From: Castor canadensis
Taxonomy: Eukaryota > Chordata > Mammalia > Rodentia > Castoridae
Direction: 5' to 3'
Assembly: GCF_047511655.1 (NCBI RefSeq)
Contig: NC_133386.1
Coordinates: forward strand, 76,263,501-76,327,500
DNA length: 64,000 nucleotides
Every line of letters begins with the position of its first letter. Within the stretch, counting starts at the first letter, position 1. Positions 33,659-44,719 of this stretch are shown here, in pieces. Both the position numbers and the translations under genes were made by a program. The notes beneath the pieces are model-generated. The model was not told where the DNA came from, did no database searches, and worked only from the letters and a program-made list of their open reading frames with translations.

Positions 33659-35572
33659 TCATGGCTGCATAAAATTCCATTGTGTATAGATACCACATTT
33701 TCTTAATCCATTCGACAGTGGTGGGCATCTTGGCTGTTTCCATAACTTGGCTATTGTGAATAGTGCCGCAATAAACATGGATGTGCAGGTGCCTCTGGAG
33801 TAACAGTCTTTTGGGTATATCCCCAAGAGTGGTATTGCTGGATCAAATGGTAGATCGATGTCCAGCTTTTTAAGTAGCCTCCAAATTTTTTTCCAAAGTG
33901 GTTGTACTAGTCTACATTCCCACCAACAGTGTAAGAGGGTTCCTTTTTCCCCGCATCCTCGCCAACACCTGTTGTTGGTGGTGTTGCTGATGATGGCTAT
34001 TCTAACAGGGGTGAGGTGGAATCTTAGTGTGGTTTTAATTTGCATTTCCTTTATTGCTAGAGATGGTGAGCATTTTTTCATGTGTTTTCTGGCCATTTGA
34101 ATTTCTTCTTTTGAGAAAGTTCTGTTTAGTTCACCTGCCCATTTCTTTATTGGTTCATTAGTTTTGGGAGAATTTAGTTTTTTAAGTTCCCTATATATTC
34201 TGGTTATCAGTCCTTTGTCTGATGTATAGTTGGCAAATATTTTCTCCCACTCTGTGGGTGTTCTCTTCAGTTTAGAGACCATTTCTTTTGATGAACAGAA
34301 GCTTTTTAGTTTTATGAGGTCCCATTTATCTATGCTATCTCTTAGTTGCTGTGCTGCTGGGGTTTCATTGAGAAAGTTCTTACCTATACCTACTAACTCC
34401 AGAGTATTTCCTACTCTTTCTTGTATCAACTTAAGAGTTTGGGGTCTGATATTAAGATCCTTGATCCATTTTGAGTTAATCTTGGTATAGGGTGATATAC
34501 ATGGATCTAGTTTCAGTTTTTTGCAGACTGCTAACCAGTTTTCCCAGCAGTTTTTGTTGAAGAGGCTGCTATTTCTCCATCGTATATTTTTAGCTCCTTT
34601 GTCAAAGATAAGTTGCTCATAGTTGTGTGGCTTCATATCTGGATCCTCTATTCTGTTCCACTGGTCTTCATGTCTGTTTTTGTGCCAGTACCATGCTGTT
34701 TTTATTGTTATTGCTTTGTAATATAGTTTGAAGTCAGGTATTGTGATACCTCCTGCATTGTTCTTTTGACTGAGTATTGCCTTGGCTATTTGTGGCCTCT
34801 TGTGTTTCCATATAAATTTAACAGTAGATTTTTCAATCTCTTTGATGAATGTCATTGGAATTTTGATGGGAATTGCATTAAACATGTAGATTACTTTTGG
34901 GAGTATAGACATTTTTACTATGTTGATTCTACCAATCCATGAGCATGGGCGATCTCTCCACTTTCTATAGTCTTCCTCAATCTCTTTCTTCAGAAGTGTA
35001 TAGTTTTCCTTGTAGAGGTCTTTCACATCTTTTGTTAGGTTTACACCTAGGTATTTGATTTTTTTTGAGGCTATTGTAAATGGAATTGTTTTCATACATT
35101 CTTTTTCCGTTTGCTCATTGTTAGTGTATAGAAATGCTAATGATTTTTCTATGTTGATTTTATATCCTGCTACCTTGCTATAGCTATTGATGATGTCTAG
35201 AAGCTTCTGAGTAGAGTTTTTTGGGTCTTTAAGGTATAGGATCATGTCGTCTGCAAATAGGGATATTTTGACAGTTTCTTTACCTATTTGTATTCCTTTT
35301 ATTCCTTCTTCTTGCCTAATTGCTCTGGCTAGGAATTCCAGTACTATGTTGAATAGGAGTGGAGATAGTGGGCATCCTTGTCTGGTTCCTGATTTTAGAG
35401 GGAATGGTTTTAATTTTTCTCCGTTAAGTATAATGCTGGCTGTAGGTTTGTCATCTATAGCTTTTATAATGTTGAGGAACTTTCCTTCTATTCCTAGTTT
35501 TCTTAGAGCTTTTATCATGAAATGATGTTGGATCTTATCAAAGGCTTTTTCTGCATCTATTGAGATGATCAA
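33659..35572 (-). pseudogene. L1 ORF2 reverse transcriptase and C-terminal domain
   Basis: 637 uninterrupted codons. The RT core is intact: [30 protein letters not shown] (catalytic Asp pair) and [16 protein letters not shown]. The C-terminal Cys-rich motif reads [19 protein letters not shown]. It runs in one frame with the preceding segment. A one-base deletion near 33715-33725 shifts the last 60 or so residues: the normal tail (KWMELENIILSEVSLAQKTK to ICGH) lies in another frame at 33537-33743. The element is therefore not autonomous. Confidence 0.96.
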
Positions 35573-35623
35573 GTGGTTTTTGTCTTTGCTTCTGTTAATG
35601 TGGTTTATTACGTTTATTGATTT

Positions 35624-36208
35624 TCATATGTTGAACCACCCCTGCATCCCTGGGATGAAGCCTACCTGGTCGTGGTGAATAATCTTTTTGATGTGTTGCT
35701 GAATTCGGTTTGCCATTATTTTGTTTAGGATTTTTGCATCAATGTTCATTAAGGAGATTGGCCTATAGTTCTCCTTTTTAGAGGTGTCTTTGCCTGGTTT
35801 TGGGATAAGTGTAATACTGGCTTCATAAAATGTGTTTGGCAGTTTTCCCTCCCTTTCTATTTCATGGAACAGTTTAAGGAGGGTTGGTATCAGTTCTTCT
35901 TTAAAGGTCTGATAGAATTCAGCAGAGAATCCATCAGGTCCTGGACTTTTCTTTTTGGGGAGACTCTTGACTGCTGCTTCAATTTCATTTTGTGTTATAG
36001 GTCTATTCAGGTGATTAATTTCCTCTTGGTTCAGTTTTGGATGATCATATGTATCTAGAAATCTGTCCATTTCTTTTAGATTTTCAAATTTATTTGAATA
36101 TAGGTTCTCAAAGTAGTCTCTGATGATTTCCTGGACTTCCATGGTGTTTGTTGTTATCTCCCCTTTTGCATTCCTGATTCTACTAATTTGGGTTTTTTCT
36201 CTCCTCAT
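35624..36208 (-). pseudogene. L1 ORF2 segment between endonuclease and reverse transcriptase
   Basis: 194 codons including [20 protein letters not shown] and [20 protein letters not shown], the start of the reverse transcriptase. It ends at a TGA (35624-35626) where the codon is CGA in related copies, a CpG-decay change. Reading on in the same frame continues directly into the next segment. Upstream, an in-frame TAA (36368-36370) breaks the link region. Confidence 0.93.
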
Positions 36209-36468
36209 TTTAGTCAGGTTTGTCAGGGGTCTATCTATCTTGTTTATTTTTTCAAAGAACCAACTTTTTGTTTCATTAATTCTTTGTATGGTTTTTTTGG
36301 TTTCTATTTCGTTGATTTCAGCTCTTATTTTTATTATTTCTCTCCTTCTATTTGTTTTGGGATTTGCTTATTCTTTTTTTTCTAGGAGTTTGAGATGTAT
36401 CATTAGGTCATTGATTTGGGATCTTTCAATCTTTTTAATATATGCACTCATGGCTATAAACTTTCCTC

Positions 36469-37182
36469 TCAAGACTGCCTTAGCTGTGTCCCATAGGTTC
36501 TGGTAGGTTGTGTTTTCATTTTCATTGACTTCCAGGAACTGAGGCTTGCTTTGTGCCCTAGGATATGATCTATTTTGGAGAAGGTCCCATGGGCTGCTGA
36601 GAAGAATGTATATTGTGTAGAGGTTGGATGAAATGTTCTGTAGACATCTACTAGGTCCATTTGATCTATTGCATATTTTAGATCTTGGATTTCTTTATTG
36701 AGTTTTTGTTTGGATGACCTATCTATTGATGATAATGGGGTGTTAAAGTCTCCCACAACCACTGTGTTGGCACTTGTATATGCTTTTAGGTCTTTCAGGG
36801 TATGTTTGATGAAATTGGGTGCGTTGACATTGAGTGCATACAGATTGATGATTATTATTTCCTTTTGGTCTATTTCCCCTTTTATTAGTATGGAATGTCC
36901 TTCTTTATCTTGTTTGATCAATGTAGGCTTGAAGTCTACTTTGTCAGAGATAAGTATTGCTACTCCTGCCTGTTTTCGGGGGCCATTGGCTTGGTAAATC
37001 TTCTTCCAGCCTTTCATCCTAAGCATATGCTTATTTCTGTCGGTGAGATGAGTCTCCTGTAAGCAACAAATTGTTGGATCTTCTTTTTTAATCCATTTTG
37101 TCAAACGGTGTCTTTTGATGGGTGAATTAAGTCCATTAACATTAAGCGTTAGTACTGATAGGTATGTGGTGATTCCTGCCAT
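36469..37182 (-). pseudogene. L1 ORF2 endonuclease domain, 3'-deleted and frameshifted
   Basis: The apurinic-like endonuclease nicks target DNA for L1 insertion. Residues 1-215 are intact: LTLNVNGLNSPIKRHR (N-terminal), CCLQETHL with the catalytic Glu, VVVGDFNTPLSSIDR with catalytic Asp/Asn, and [15 protein letters not shown] with a catalytic Asp. At about 36538 the text jumps to sequence that in other L1s lies about 60 residues further on. The SDH motif with the catalytic His is missing and the frame shifts, giving 22 unrelated residues before the stop. Confidence 0.93.
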
Positions 37183-37424
37183 TTAGTTGTCTTAGTTGTT
37201 TGAAGGTTTGATTGTGTGTACCTAACTTGATGTTATTCTCTACTGTCTTGCTTTTTCTTATCCTGTGGTTTGGTGCTGCCTGCCTTTTCATGGTTAAGTT
37301 GGGTGTCACTTTCTGTGTGCAGCATCCCTTGCAGAATCTTTTGTAATGGTGGCTTTGTGGTCACATATTGTTTTTTAGTTTTTCTAATTAAATAAAAAAG
37401 ACTTGTAGTTGAATGTTTTTGTAG

Positions 37425-37515
37425 TTATTGCAACAGGCTTCCTAGGCTATCCTTGAACTCTTGTACTCTAGCAATTCTGCCTATGCCTCCTGAGTAGCAC
37501 TGCTACAACCAGCTC
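37425..37515 (-). mobile_element. B1-like fragment, antisense
   Basis: gcaacaggcttcctaggcta, tccttgaactcttgtactct, gcctcctgagtagcactgct. Confidence 0.6.
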
Positions 37516-37795
37516 TTTTTTTAAATTAGCTTATAATAGTTGTACAGAGATACATTGTGATGTTTACATATGTGCTTATAATATATCTTAGTTAGACTTA
37601 CCCCCTCCATTATTCTCTCCCTTCTTAGAACAATTTCGATGGGTTTCAATCTTCTGTTTTCATATACGAATACAAAAGACATCTACCACATTCTCCCTCT
37701 TTCACCTTTTCCTATGCCCACTCCTCTCCCAATGAAGCCCACCCCAGAAAAGACCTTCAAACCAGTTCTTGTATTTTCCTAATTTATTGGCTGCT
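37513..37795 (-). mobile_element. L1 3' UTR fragment, older subfamily
   Basis: cttataatagttgtacagag, atacattgtgatgtttacat, tatgtgcttataatatatct match the 3' UTR type also seen at 19.5 and 49.9 kb. Confidence 0.75.
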
Positions 37796-37929
37796 TTTCT
37801 CCTTTATCCTGTGAACATGATGGTTTTCTGATATCGAACCAACTTTGTATTCTCAGCTGAATTGCATTAGTCATTCGATGGTGGTCTTTTAAATTATTTA
37901 GGATTTTTTTAAAAATCAAATTTTATTAC

Positions 37930-38010
37930 ATTTTGGGAGAAGTGGAATTTAAACTCAGGGCTTCCTGCTTGTGGGGTAGGCACTCTACTGCTTGAGGCAC
38001 AACTCAAGTT
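37930..38010 (-). mobile_element. tRNA-derived SINE monomer, antisense
   Basis: gtggaatttaaactcagggc, ttcctgcttgtggggtaggc, actctactgcttgaggcaca. Confidence 0.85.
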
Positions 38011-38510
38011 TATTTAGAATTTTTATATCAGTGTTTATGAGTGAAGTTGGGATGTAGTTTTCTATTATGTTTTTTGTGAAGTTTTGGAATCAGTGTGTTA
38101 CATGATTTTATACAAATAATCGGAGAGGTTTCTATTTCTTTTTCTGGAACATTTAAATATTTATTCTGTGAGGATTTGAAAGACTTCATCTGTAAAACTC
38201 TCTATTCCTTGTGTTTTGGGGGAATATTTAATCATTGGTAGCTCCAAAAGTATTTTCAGAATTATGAATTTCCTTAGATTATCTATCTCTATCTCCTCTT
38301 TAGTTACTCATATCCTTTCAAAAGTCTTAACTTTTTTCTGGCTTTCAAATTCATTAACAAGGAGTTTAAAACATTACACCAGTATTGTCATTCTTAATTT
38401 TGTGTAGCTGTGCTCTTACTTCATAGTTACATAATCTTGCTAACAATAAATAGTATTTCTACTTTTGGAATTTATCTTTTATCTGTTGTAAAGAGGACTG
38501 ATTTTTATAA

Positions 38511-40182
38511 ATATTTCTGAAAAAAGTGATTTAAACTACTTGCTGTAGGATGTTCCTGTTTAGCCTTAAGTCTATAAGACTTAAGCCTTAAGAACAAGAA
38601 CAGGTCTTGTTCTTACAGATCTGCACTCTTTCCTAGTCAATACAGTCTAGAGTCCTGATTAACAGTATGATCCTAGACCACCTGAACCCAACTGGCAGGG
38701 ATATAGTCTGAAATGCAGAATTTCAGACCCTAGCTCTAACTTACTGAGTAACATGCTCCGTATTTAACAAGATCCACTGATGTTCCATGTGCACATTAAA
38801 GTTCTAGAAAGTTTCATACTTTTTAAATCATAATATTTAATTTAGTGGCATGTAACCTCCAAATCAGATGCTACTTATTAATATTGCCCTTTTTAAATGA
38901 ATTGAATCTTTTATTGAAATCTAACAAAAAGTAAGTTTTATGAGGCTCTGAGTAAATTGCACCACTTTTCTGAGGATGTACTCACAGCTGGGCTGGCTCT
39001 TGACACACTCTGATGTCACCCTTTCTTCCATCTCCCCCTCCTTCCCATTGCTTGAGAATTGATTACAATTTTGGCTCTGCAGACCCTGTGGATGTGGTCA
39101 CACCCCAACTACACTGTAAAATCAAGTGTAGTTACAATATTTTTGTCTGTGTGTTTTTCTCTGAGGCCAGGCTTGAGCTGAAGCCATCAGAGAGGATGCC
39201 AGTCTTTCTGCTGAGCATCAACTGAAAGAAACAAGCAGTGCATTCTTCCCTCCTCATAGCACAGTGACTTCAGGCAACCACAGGAAGAGAAGGGCAAGAA
39301 AGACCAGCCACCTGGAAGCACTGAGGATCATAACAGACTAGGACTGGGCACAAGGCAAGCCAATGGTATTGTGCATCTCAGGAATTAAGGCTTTTCAAGA
39401 GCAATTCATGAAATGTATTCTGTTCTCACCATGCCAGGTCTAAAAACCTGGCAAATATTTTGTTTTTTAGGCTGTTGCCTTTCATTTTTGTGGAGCTAAT
39501 AACTCTAGGGATATTACCCGCAGGGGGAAATTTCAGACTGAATAAGAAGGAGGGGATGGAACACAGCAGCCTCTTCTTTCAGGGCCTGCCAAGTTGTACC
39601 AGTCAGCCAGCTTAATCACACACAGGATCGGGGCATCATTAGCAAGGACTGTAACTTCTGCTTATTTCAGAAAAAGTGGTGATTCTCCTGGTATGTCTGA
39701 ACCCCACACTGACGGAATTTGACTTGAACGTGAAAAATATATTAAATTTCTTCCTGCACCATTGATGGCATCAGATAGACCCTGGAGGCAGCCTTCCAGA
39801 TACTGGTGCAGTTCCACTGCATATAGCCTCTCTTCTTCCTCTCTCTCTCTCTTTCTGTCTCTCTCTGTTTTATTTCTCCTTGCCTATGTCTGGAAGCCCC
39901 AGTAGCATCATAAATCATTCAGTTATCCTATAGACATCTATTATGCACAGACATGACATTGAGAACTGAGGAGAATATAAAGACAAATACAACATGTGGT
40001 TGTCTTTGATGAACTTCCACCTTAGCTAGAGAACAAGCATAAGCACGTGTACAGATGATGACGACTGCACACATGCATTCCAAGCTACAGAAATGCAGAA
40101 AAGGATCACTGTTCTCTTGGATGATCAGGAAAAAGCCATTCCAGGGCAGATGGGATGTGAACGCTACCTAGCAACCAATAAT
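38511..40182. other. Intergenic, no recognised feature
   Basis: A (CT)n run at about 39838-39870. No gene or clear transposon family. Confidence 0.45.
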
Positions 40183-40301
40183 CAAGATATTGATATTTCT
40201 ATTTTTTCAGCGCTGGGGTTTGAACTCAGTGCCTCATACTTGCTGGGCAGGCACTCGTACTGCTTGAGCCACTCTGCCAGCCCCAAGATATTGACATTTC
40301 T
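40183..40301 (-). mobile_element. tRNA-derived SINE monomer with 18-bp target duplication
   Basis: Body 40201-40283 (gcgctggggtttgaactcag to gagccactctgccagcc). caagatattgatatttct at 40183-40200 recurs at 40284-40301 with one change. This shows the tRNA half also moves alone. Confidence 0.94.
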
Positions 40302-40904
40302 TAAGGCAAGACAAACATATGGTACTGAGCCTTCTATCAGTTCTTCTCAGATCTATACTTCCTTTAAGTTCTTTCCAGCATAACGTGAAATATTGAATAT
40401 ATGGAACAGATTTTGATTATGTTTAGAAGTTTATTAATCATACTATTTGTAGAAAAATATTTCTGAAAATATTTCCTATAAATATTAGTAATTTTTACTA
40501 AAAGTTGGGTATCTAAAACTTAAATTTCCAAGTATCTATTAACTCACTCAAATTTCTCATTTTGGCCCACTTAGGAAGTCTTAGTTGTGTAATTGAGCCT
40601 CTTATTTTTTCTCACCTAAACAAAATGGGTTGAAGTTGTAAAAACTCTGCTATATCAGAATATTGGGGGAAGTGACTATGCATTAGCTAAACATCTTCTT
40701 ATTAGGACCTGGAACTAGTCTAAAAGCAGAGCAGTCATGTTCTTTCCCAAGTACCTTCCAAAAAACAAGGGTAAACATTGTAGAGAAGCTTCAGTGCCAA
40801 ACTGATCAGTGTTCTCATTATAAGTAGGGGTTTTGAAGGGTTGTCCTTAATGCTGCCTCTGTATCCTAGAAGTTGAAAGCCTTCCTTCTCCTGTTCTTGC
40901 TTCT
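40302..40904. other. Intergenic, no recognised feature
   Basis: Nothing assignable. Confidence 0.4.
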
Positions 40905-41045
40905 TTCTAAAAATTAAAAAAAAATTTTTTGAGACAGGGTTTTGTGTGCAGCTTAGACTGGCTCTGAACTTGTGATCCTCTTGCTTTAACCTCCCAAGAG
41001 CTGGGATTACAGGTTGTGTGCCTCTATGCCCAGTGTGTCCTTTGT
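40905..41045 (-). mobile_element. B1-like SINE, antisense
   Basis: ttgagacagggttttgtgtg, cttagactggctctgaactt, gctgggattacaggttgtgt. Confidence 0.88.
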
Positions 41046-41465
41046 TTTTTCTGTTCTCTTTGTGCACTGATTTGCTTGTGCAGACCTTTATTTACTTTCC
41101 TGAGAAGAAGAGAAAGTGACCTGAAGTGTAAACATTCCTGCTTTTTTTTCCCTTAGATTCACAGCTGGTTTTCCTATGCGTGTCCTCTGTCCAGGTCACC
41201 TAAGTACTGACACATACAGCTGCTGGAAGAGCTGCATTTGGTCATTTATGTTAGTCTCTACCAGTACAATCATCCTGTTTTCATATCTGCATGTAGTACT
41301 ATTGCTCTCTCTAAGGTCATTATGAAAAACAAAAATCTTTTGTAAGAGTCATCTCATTTTCCTGATCATACTGGCATCATAATTAAATCAGGAAAACTGT
41401 TTCTGGTGACAGGTTCTGTTAAGGATAAGCCTTAGACTCATGGAATGGATGGTGTGATAGAGGGT
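41046..41465. other. Intergenic, no recognised feature
   Basis: Nothing assignable. Confidence 0.4.
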
Positions 41466-42264
41466 TGCTGAGGTCTAAATATTAAATTCATATGTTAAAA
41501 CCTAATCTCCAGTGTAATAACGTATTGACAGGTGGGGATTTTAGGGGGTGATTAAGTTATGAGGGCTCCATTTCCATGAGAAGATCAGTGCCCTTATAAA
41601 AGAGGGAGTTATTTTGCCCCTTCCACCGTGTGACTTGCAGAGAGAGGGAGCCATCTATCAAACAGAGAGCGAGCCCTCACCAGACACTGAATCTGCTGGC
41701 ACCTTGATCTTGGACTTCTCAATCAGCCTCCAGAACAATGATCAATAAGTTTTTAAATTTAACTTTTTGTGGTGCTGGGATTTGAATTCAGGACATTGGT
41801 AGGCATACCAATGTCTCTAAGCCTTTTTTTTGTGTTTTTTTTTTCTTTCTTTTTTTGGTGGTTCTGGGGTTTGAACTCAATGTCTCATGCTTGCTAGGCA
41901 GGCACTTAACCACTTGAGCCACTCTGCCAGCTGTTTTTTTTTGTGTGTGTGTATTGGGTATTTTTGAGATAGGGTCTCTCTCGAACTATTTGCCTTGGGC
42001 TGTCTTTGAAACTCCATCCTCCTGATCTCTGCCTCCTGAGTAGCTAGGATTACAGGTGTGAGTCACCAACACCCAGCTTGTGTTAGTTTTTTGAGACAGG
42101 TTCTTACTTTTTGCCTGGGCTGGTCTTGAACCATGATTCACCTGATCTTTGCCTCCAAACAGCTAGGATTACAGGCATGAGCCACAGCTCCCAGCAAATT
42201 TCTGTTCTTTATAAGCCAGCTAGTCTGAGGTGTTTTGTTATTGCTTCCCTACTGGACTAAGACA
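41466..42264 (+). mobile_element. MaLR-like LTR split by nested SINEs
   Basis: Starts tgctgaggtctaaatattaa; contains ctaatctccagtgtaataac, gtgattaagttatgagggct, ccctcaccagacactgaatc, cttgatcttggacttctcaa; ends actggactaagaca. SINEs interrupt it at 41768-42198. Confidence 0.75.
41768..42198 (-). mobile_element. SINE nested in SINE, antisense
   Basis: An older composite begins gtggtgctgggatttgaatt and resumes with gagacaggttcttacttttt at 42092. A younger full composite (ttctggggtttgaactcaat to gtgagtcaccaacacc, about 41848-42077) sits inside it. Confidence 0.85.
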
Positions 42265-43707
42265 GACATGTACAGTTTCTGAGTTCCCTGTTTGTATGGG
42301 TTTATATTCTGTTTTGACTAGGTATCTAAAAGGCCCCACTTGGAATTTGCAGCAATATTTCTACCTGAAGTCTGGATGGATCTTTCTCTGTTTTAGTTAA
42401 GTTAATGTCTCACTGTGTCTGGATCCTGAATTGCCCATCAGTGAGTAACACAATAAAACTTTTTTTTAATTGGTCATACTGGGGTTTGAACTCAGGGCCT
42501 CCCACTTGAGCTATATCCCTAGCCCTAAAACTCCTTATTAACTCTAACTGGAAAACAGGACTAAACTTGTTTCTCAAAGTGAACATTCTTTTTCCTTTTG
42601 GTTCCACCATGCTGTTTTGTCCTTAGCAGCTGCTGGCTAATGGCTCAAGCAATGTTGGTCACTGTAAGCTCTGGTGACCAAGGACAATTTCAGGGCCCAA
42701 GGACTTAGAAAGTTTTCTAGGTAGCCTGGAAGGGAAAGCCCTGTTCTCACAGGCCTCATGTTCCACATGCTTATCTTGCTCATTGTGGCTTCCCTTTGGG
42801 AGTTCTGCAGAATAACATTATTGTTTGTCTTTGGTGCTCTCCTCCCTGCTTTGACCAGTTTCCTCCCTGCTTGTTGCATAGTTTCACATTTTCCAGAGGT
42901 CAGCTTCTGGCTGATTGGCCAGGAACATCAACAGCAGAAAGCACCAAAACAGCCTTTTCATTAACCATCCTAAAAACATAGCCTGTGTGTATGAGTGTGA
43001 AGTTTTAAAGCTGAAATGTAGACAGTGGTTGACCACATCTTCTTGTTGCCCTGAATGTGTGGCTTCTCTTGTTTTCCTGAGTGTGTGTGTGTGTGTGTGT
43101 GTGTAGAGAAATTTATATCTGTGTTTTTGACTCTATTTGTATTTATTCACTTATTCTCTCCCTAACATGGTTTCAAAATATATTTTTTCTATTACTCCTG
43201 CCATTAAAACACAACCAGAATTGATGGTCAGGTGATCCACAGGAGTATAGCTATGCTGATTACCAAATATGAAACACTTCTGTACGTGGTGGCAAATCAC
43301 TATTGAGTGCTCCTCAACTGTCAAGGGATTCCCTAGATCTCCCCAAGTTCCCACAATCCACAGGGTTCAGGCTGGCTTGGCAAGGGGAATGCCTTCTATG
43401 ATTCTGCTTCAGTCCACCCTCTGCCTATACCAACCCACTCTGCTTACTTGGCATCCTGTGTCCCATACAAATATCAAAAAAATCAAAGTATTGCATATTT
43501 TGATTATCACTTCCTGAAAACAATAATGGTTAATCCAGACAATATTGCTACTCAGCCAATGTTAATTCTGGCATTCAGTCATAATATGGGAATGGAGTTC
43601 AAGAAATTCATGAACCTCATTGTGTGAATAGACTTCACACATTCAGGCATGTGGTCATGCACATTTCTCTCAAGGCAGAACTTTGGGACAACTTAGATGG
43701 TTACAAT
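42265..43707. other. Intergenic with one SINE monomer and (GT)n
   Basis: An antisense tRNA-type SINE at about 42470-42530 (catactggggtttgaactca, cacttgagctatatcccta) and (TG)12 at 43080-43105. Otherwise no recognisable feature. Confidence 0.5.
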
Positions 43708-44719
43708 ACAGACCCAGCTATCTTATTTGTTTGTTTGTTTATTTATTTACTTAATTGTTGATACATTTTTTCTTAAGCGTATACATTGTTTGGGCCACCT
43801 CTTCACCCTGCCCCCTGCCCCCACCCCTTCCCCCTCACTCCTCTTGCTTCTAGGCAGAACCTGTTTTGCCCTCTTCTCCACTTTTGTTGAAGAGAAAATA
43901 TAAGAGATAATAAGAAGTACATAGCATTTTTGCTAGTTTGAGATAAGGATAGCTATACAGAGAGATCCCTAGCATTGCTTCCATGCACTTGTGTATTACA
44001 ACCCAAATTGGTTCATCTCTACCAGATTGTTTCACTACTTCCGGTCACCTTCCCATAGTGGCCTCTGCCAGTTTAAGATTACTTTATTTGCTCCTCTACA
44101 GTGGACACATAAAACACTTTCAAGTTTTAGGTTTCCTTCCCTTCCCCTATTCCTCCAGTTCCATCCATTTACTTGCAAATGACAAAATTTCATTCTTCTT
44201 CATGGCTGAGTAAAATTCCATTGTGTATAAATACCACATTTTCTTAATCCATTTGTCAGTAGTGGGGCATCTTGGCTGTTTCCATAACTTGGCTATTGTG
44301 AATAGCACTGCAATAAACATGGGTGTGCGGGTGCCTCTGGAGTAACCTGAGTCGCATTCCTTTGGGTATATCCTTAGGAGTGGGATTGCTGGATCATATG
44401 GCAGATTTTTAGGAAGCCTCCATGTTGTTTTCCAGAGTGGTTGCACTAGCTTGCATTCCCACCAGCAGTGTATGAAGGTTCCTTTTTCTCCACATCCTCG
44501 CCAACATTTGTTGTTGGCGGTGTTTTTGATGATAGCTATTCTAACAGGGGTGAGGTGGAATCTTAGTGTGGTTTTGATTTGCATTTCCTTTATGGCCAGG
44601 GATAGTAAGCATTTTTTTCATGTGTCTTTGGCAATTTGGACTTCTTCCTTTGAAAAACTTCTGTTTAGTTCAGTTGTCTACTTCTTTATTGGTTCATTGA
44701 TTTTGGGGGACAGACCCAG
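43708..44719 (-). mobile_element. 5'-truncated L1 with 10-bp target duplication
   Basis: Antisense L1: (TTTG/TTTA)n tail, C-rich tract (43800-43850), 3' UTR, ORF2 C-terminus. Minus-strand frame 44147-44584 carries [20 protein letters not shown] and the [14 protein letters not shown] tail. acagacccag flanks it at 43708-43717 and 44710-44719. It is more diverged from the 33-kb and 62-kb copies than those are from each other. Confidence 0.93.

Larger units (their letters stand above)
33040..37395 (-). mobile_element. Nearly complete L1 ORF2-bearing element, 5'-truncated in ORF1
   Basis: Antisense poly-A (33041-33064), C-rich tract (33100-33160), 3' UTR to 33536, ORF2 from 33537 to 37182, and about 210 bp that resembles the antisense ORF1 C-terminus (catggttaagttgggtgtca, gcagaatcttttgtaatggt) up to about 37395. 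The protein is described in separate entries. A possible short target duplication (gtttttct, 33035-33042 and 37378-37385) is too weak to rely on. Confidence 0.95.
31445..38510 (-). mobile_element. Ancient L1M-like element split by younger L1s and SINEs
   Basis: Antisense L1M 3' UTR (gagataaaatccatatacca) at 31.46 kb, ORF2 C-terminal segments to about 32.9 kb, then the younger L1 (33.05-37.4 kb) and another L1 3' end (37.5-37.8 kb). Antisense L1M reverse-transcriptase-region sequence resumes at about 37.8-38.5 kb (tgttttttgtgaagttttgg, ggaggatt-like and aaatactctctattccttg-like stretches). Confidence 0.65.

Noticed and set aside
36123-36506. 127-codon plus-strand frame rich in Phe, Leu, Ile
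   Set aside because: It is the antisense shadow of A-rich L1 ORF2, which commonly gives hydrophobic frames.
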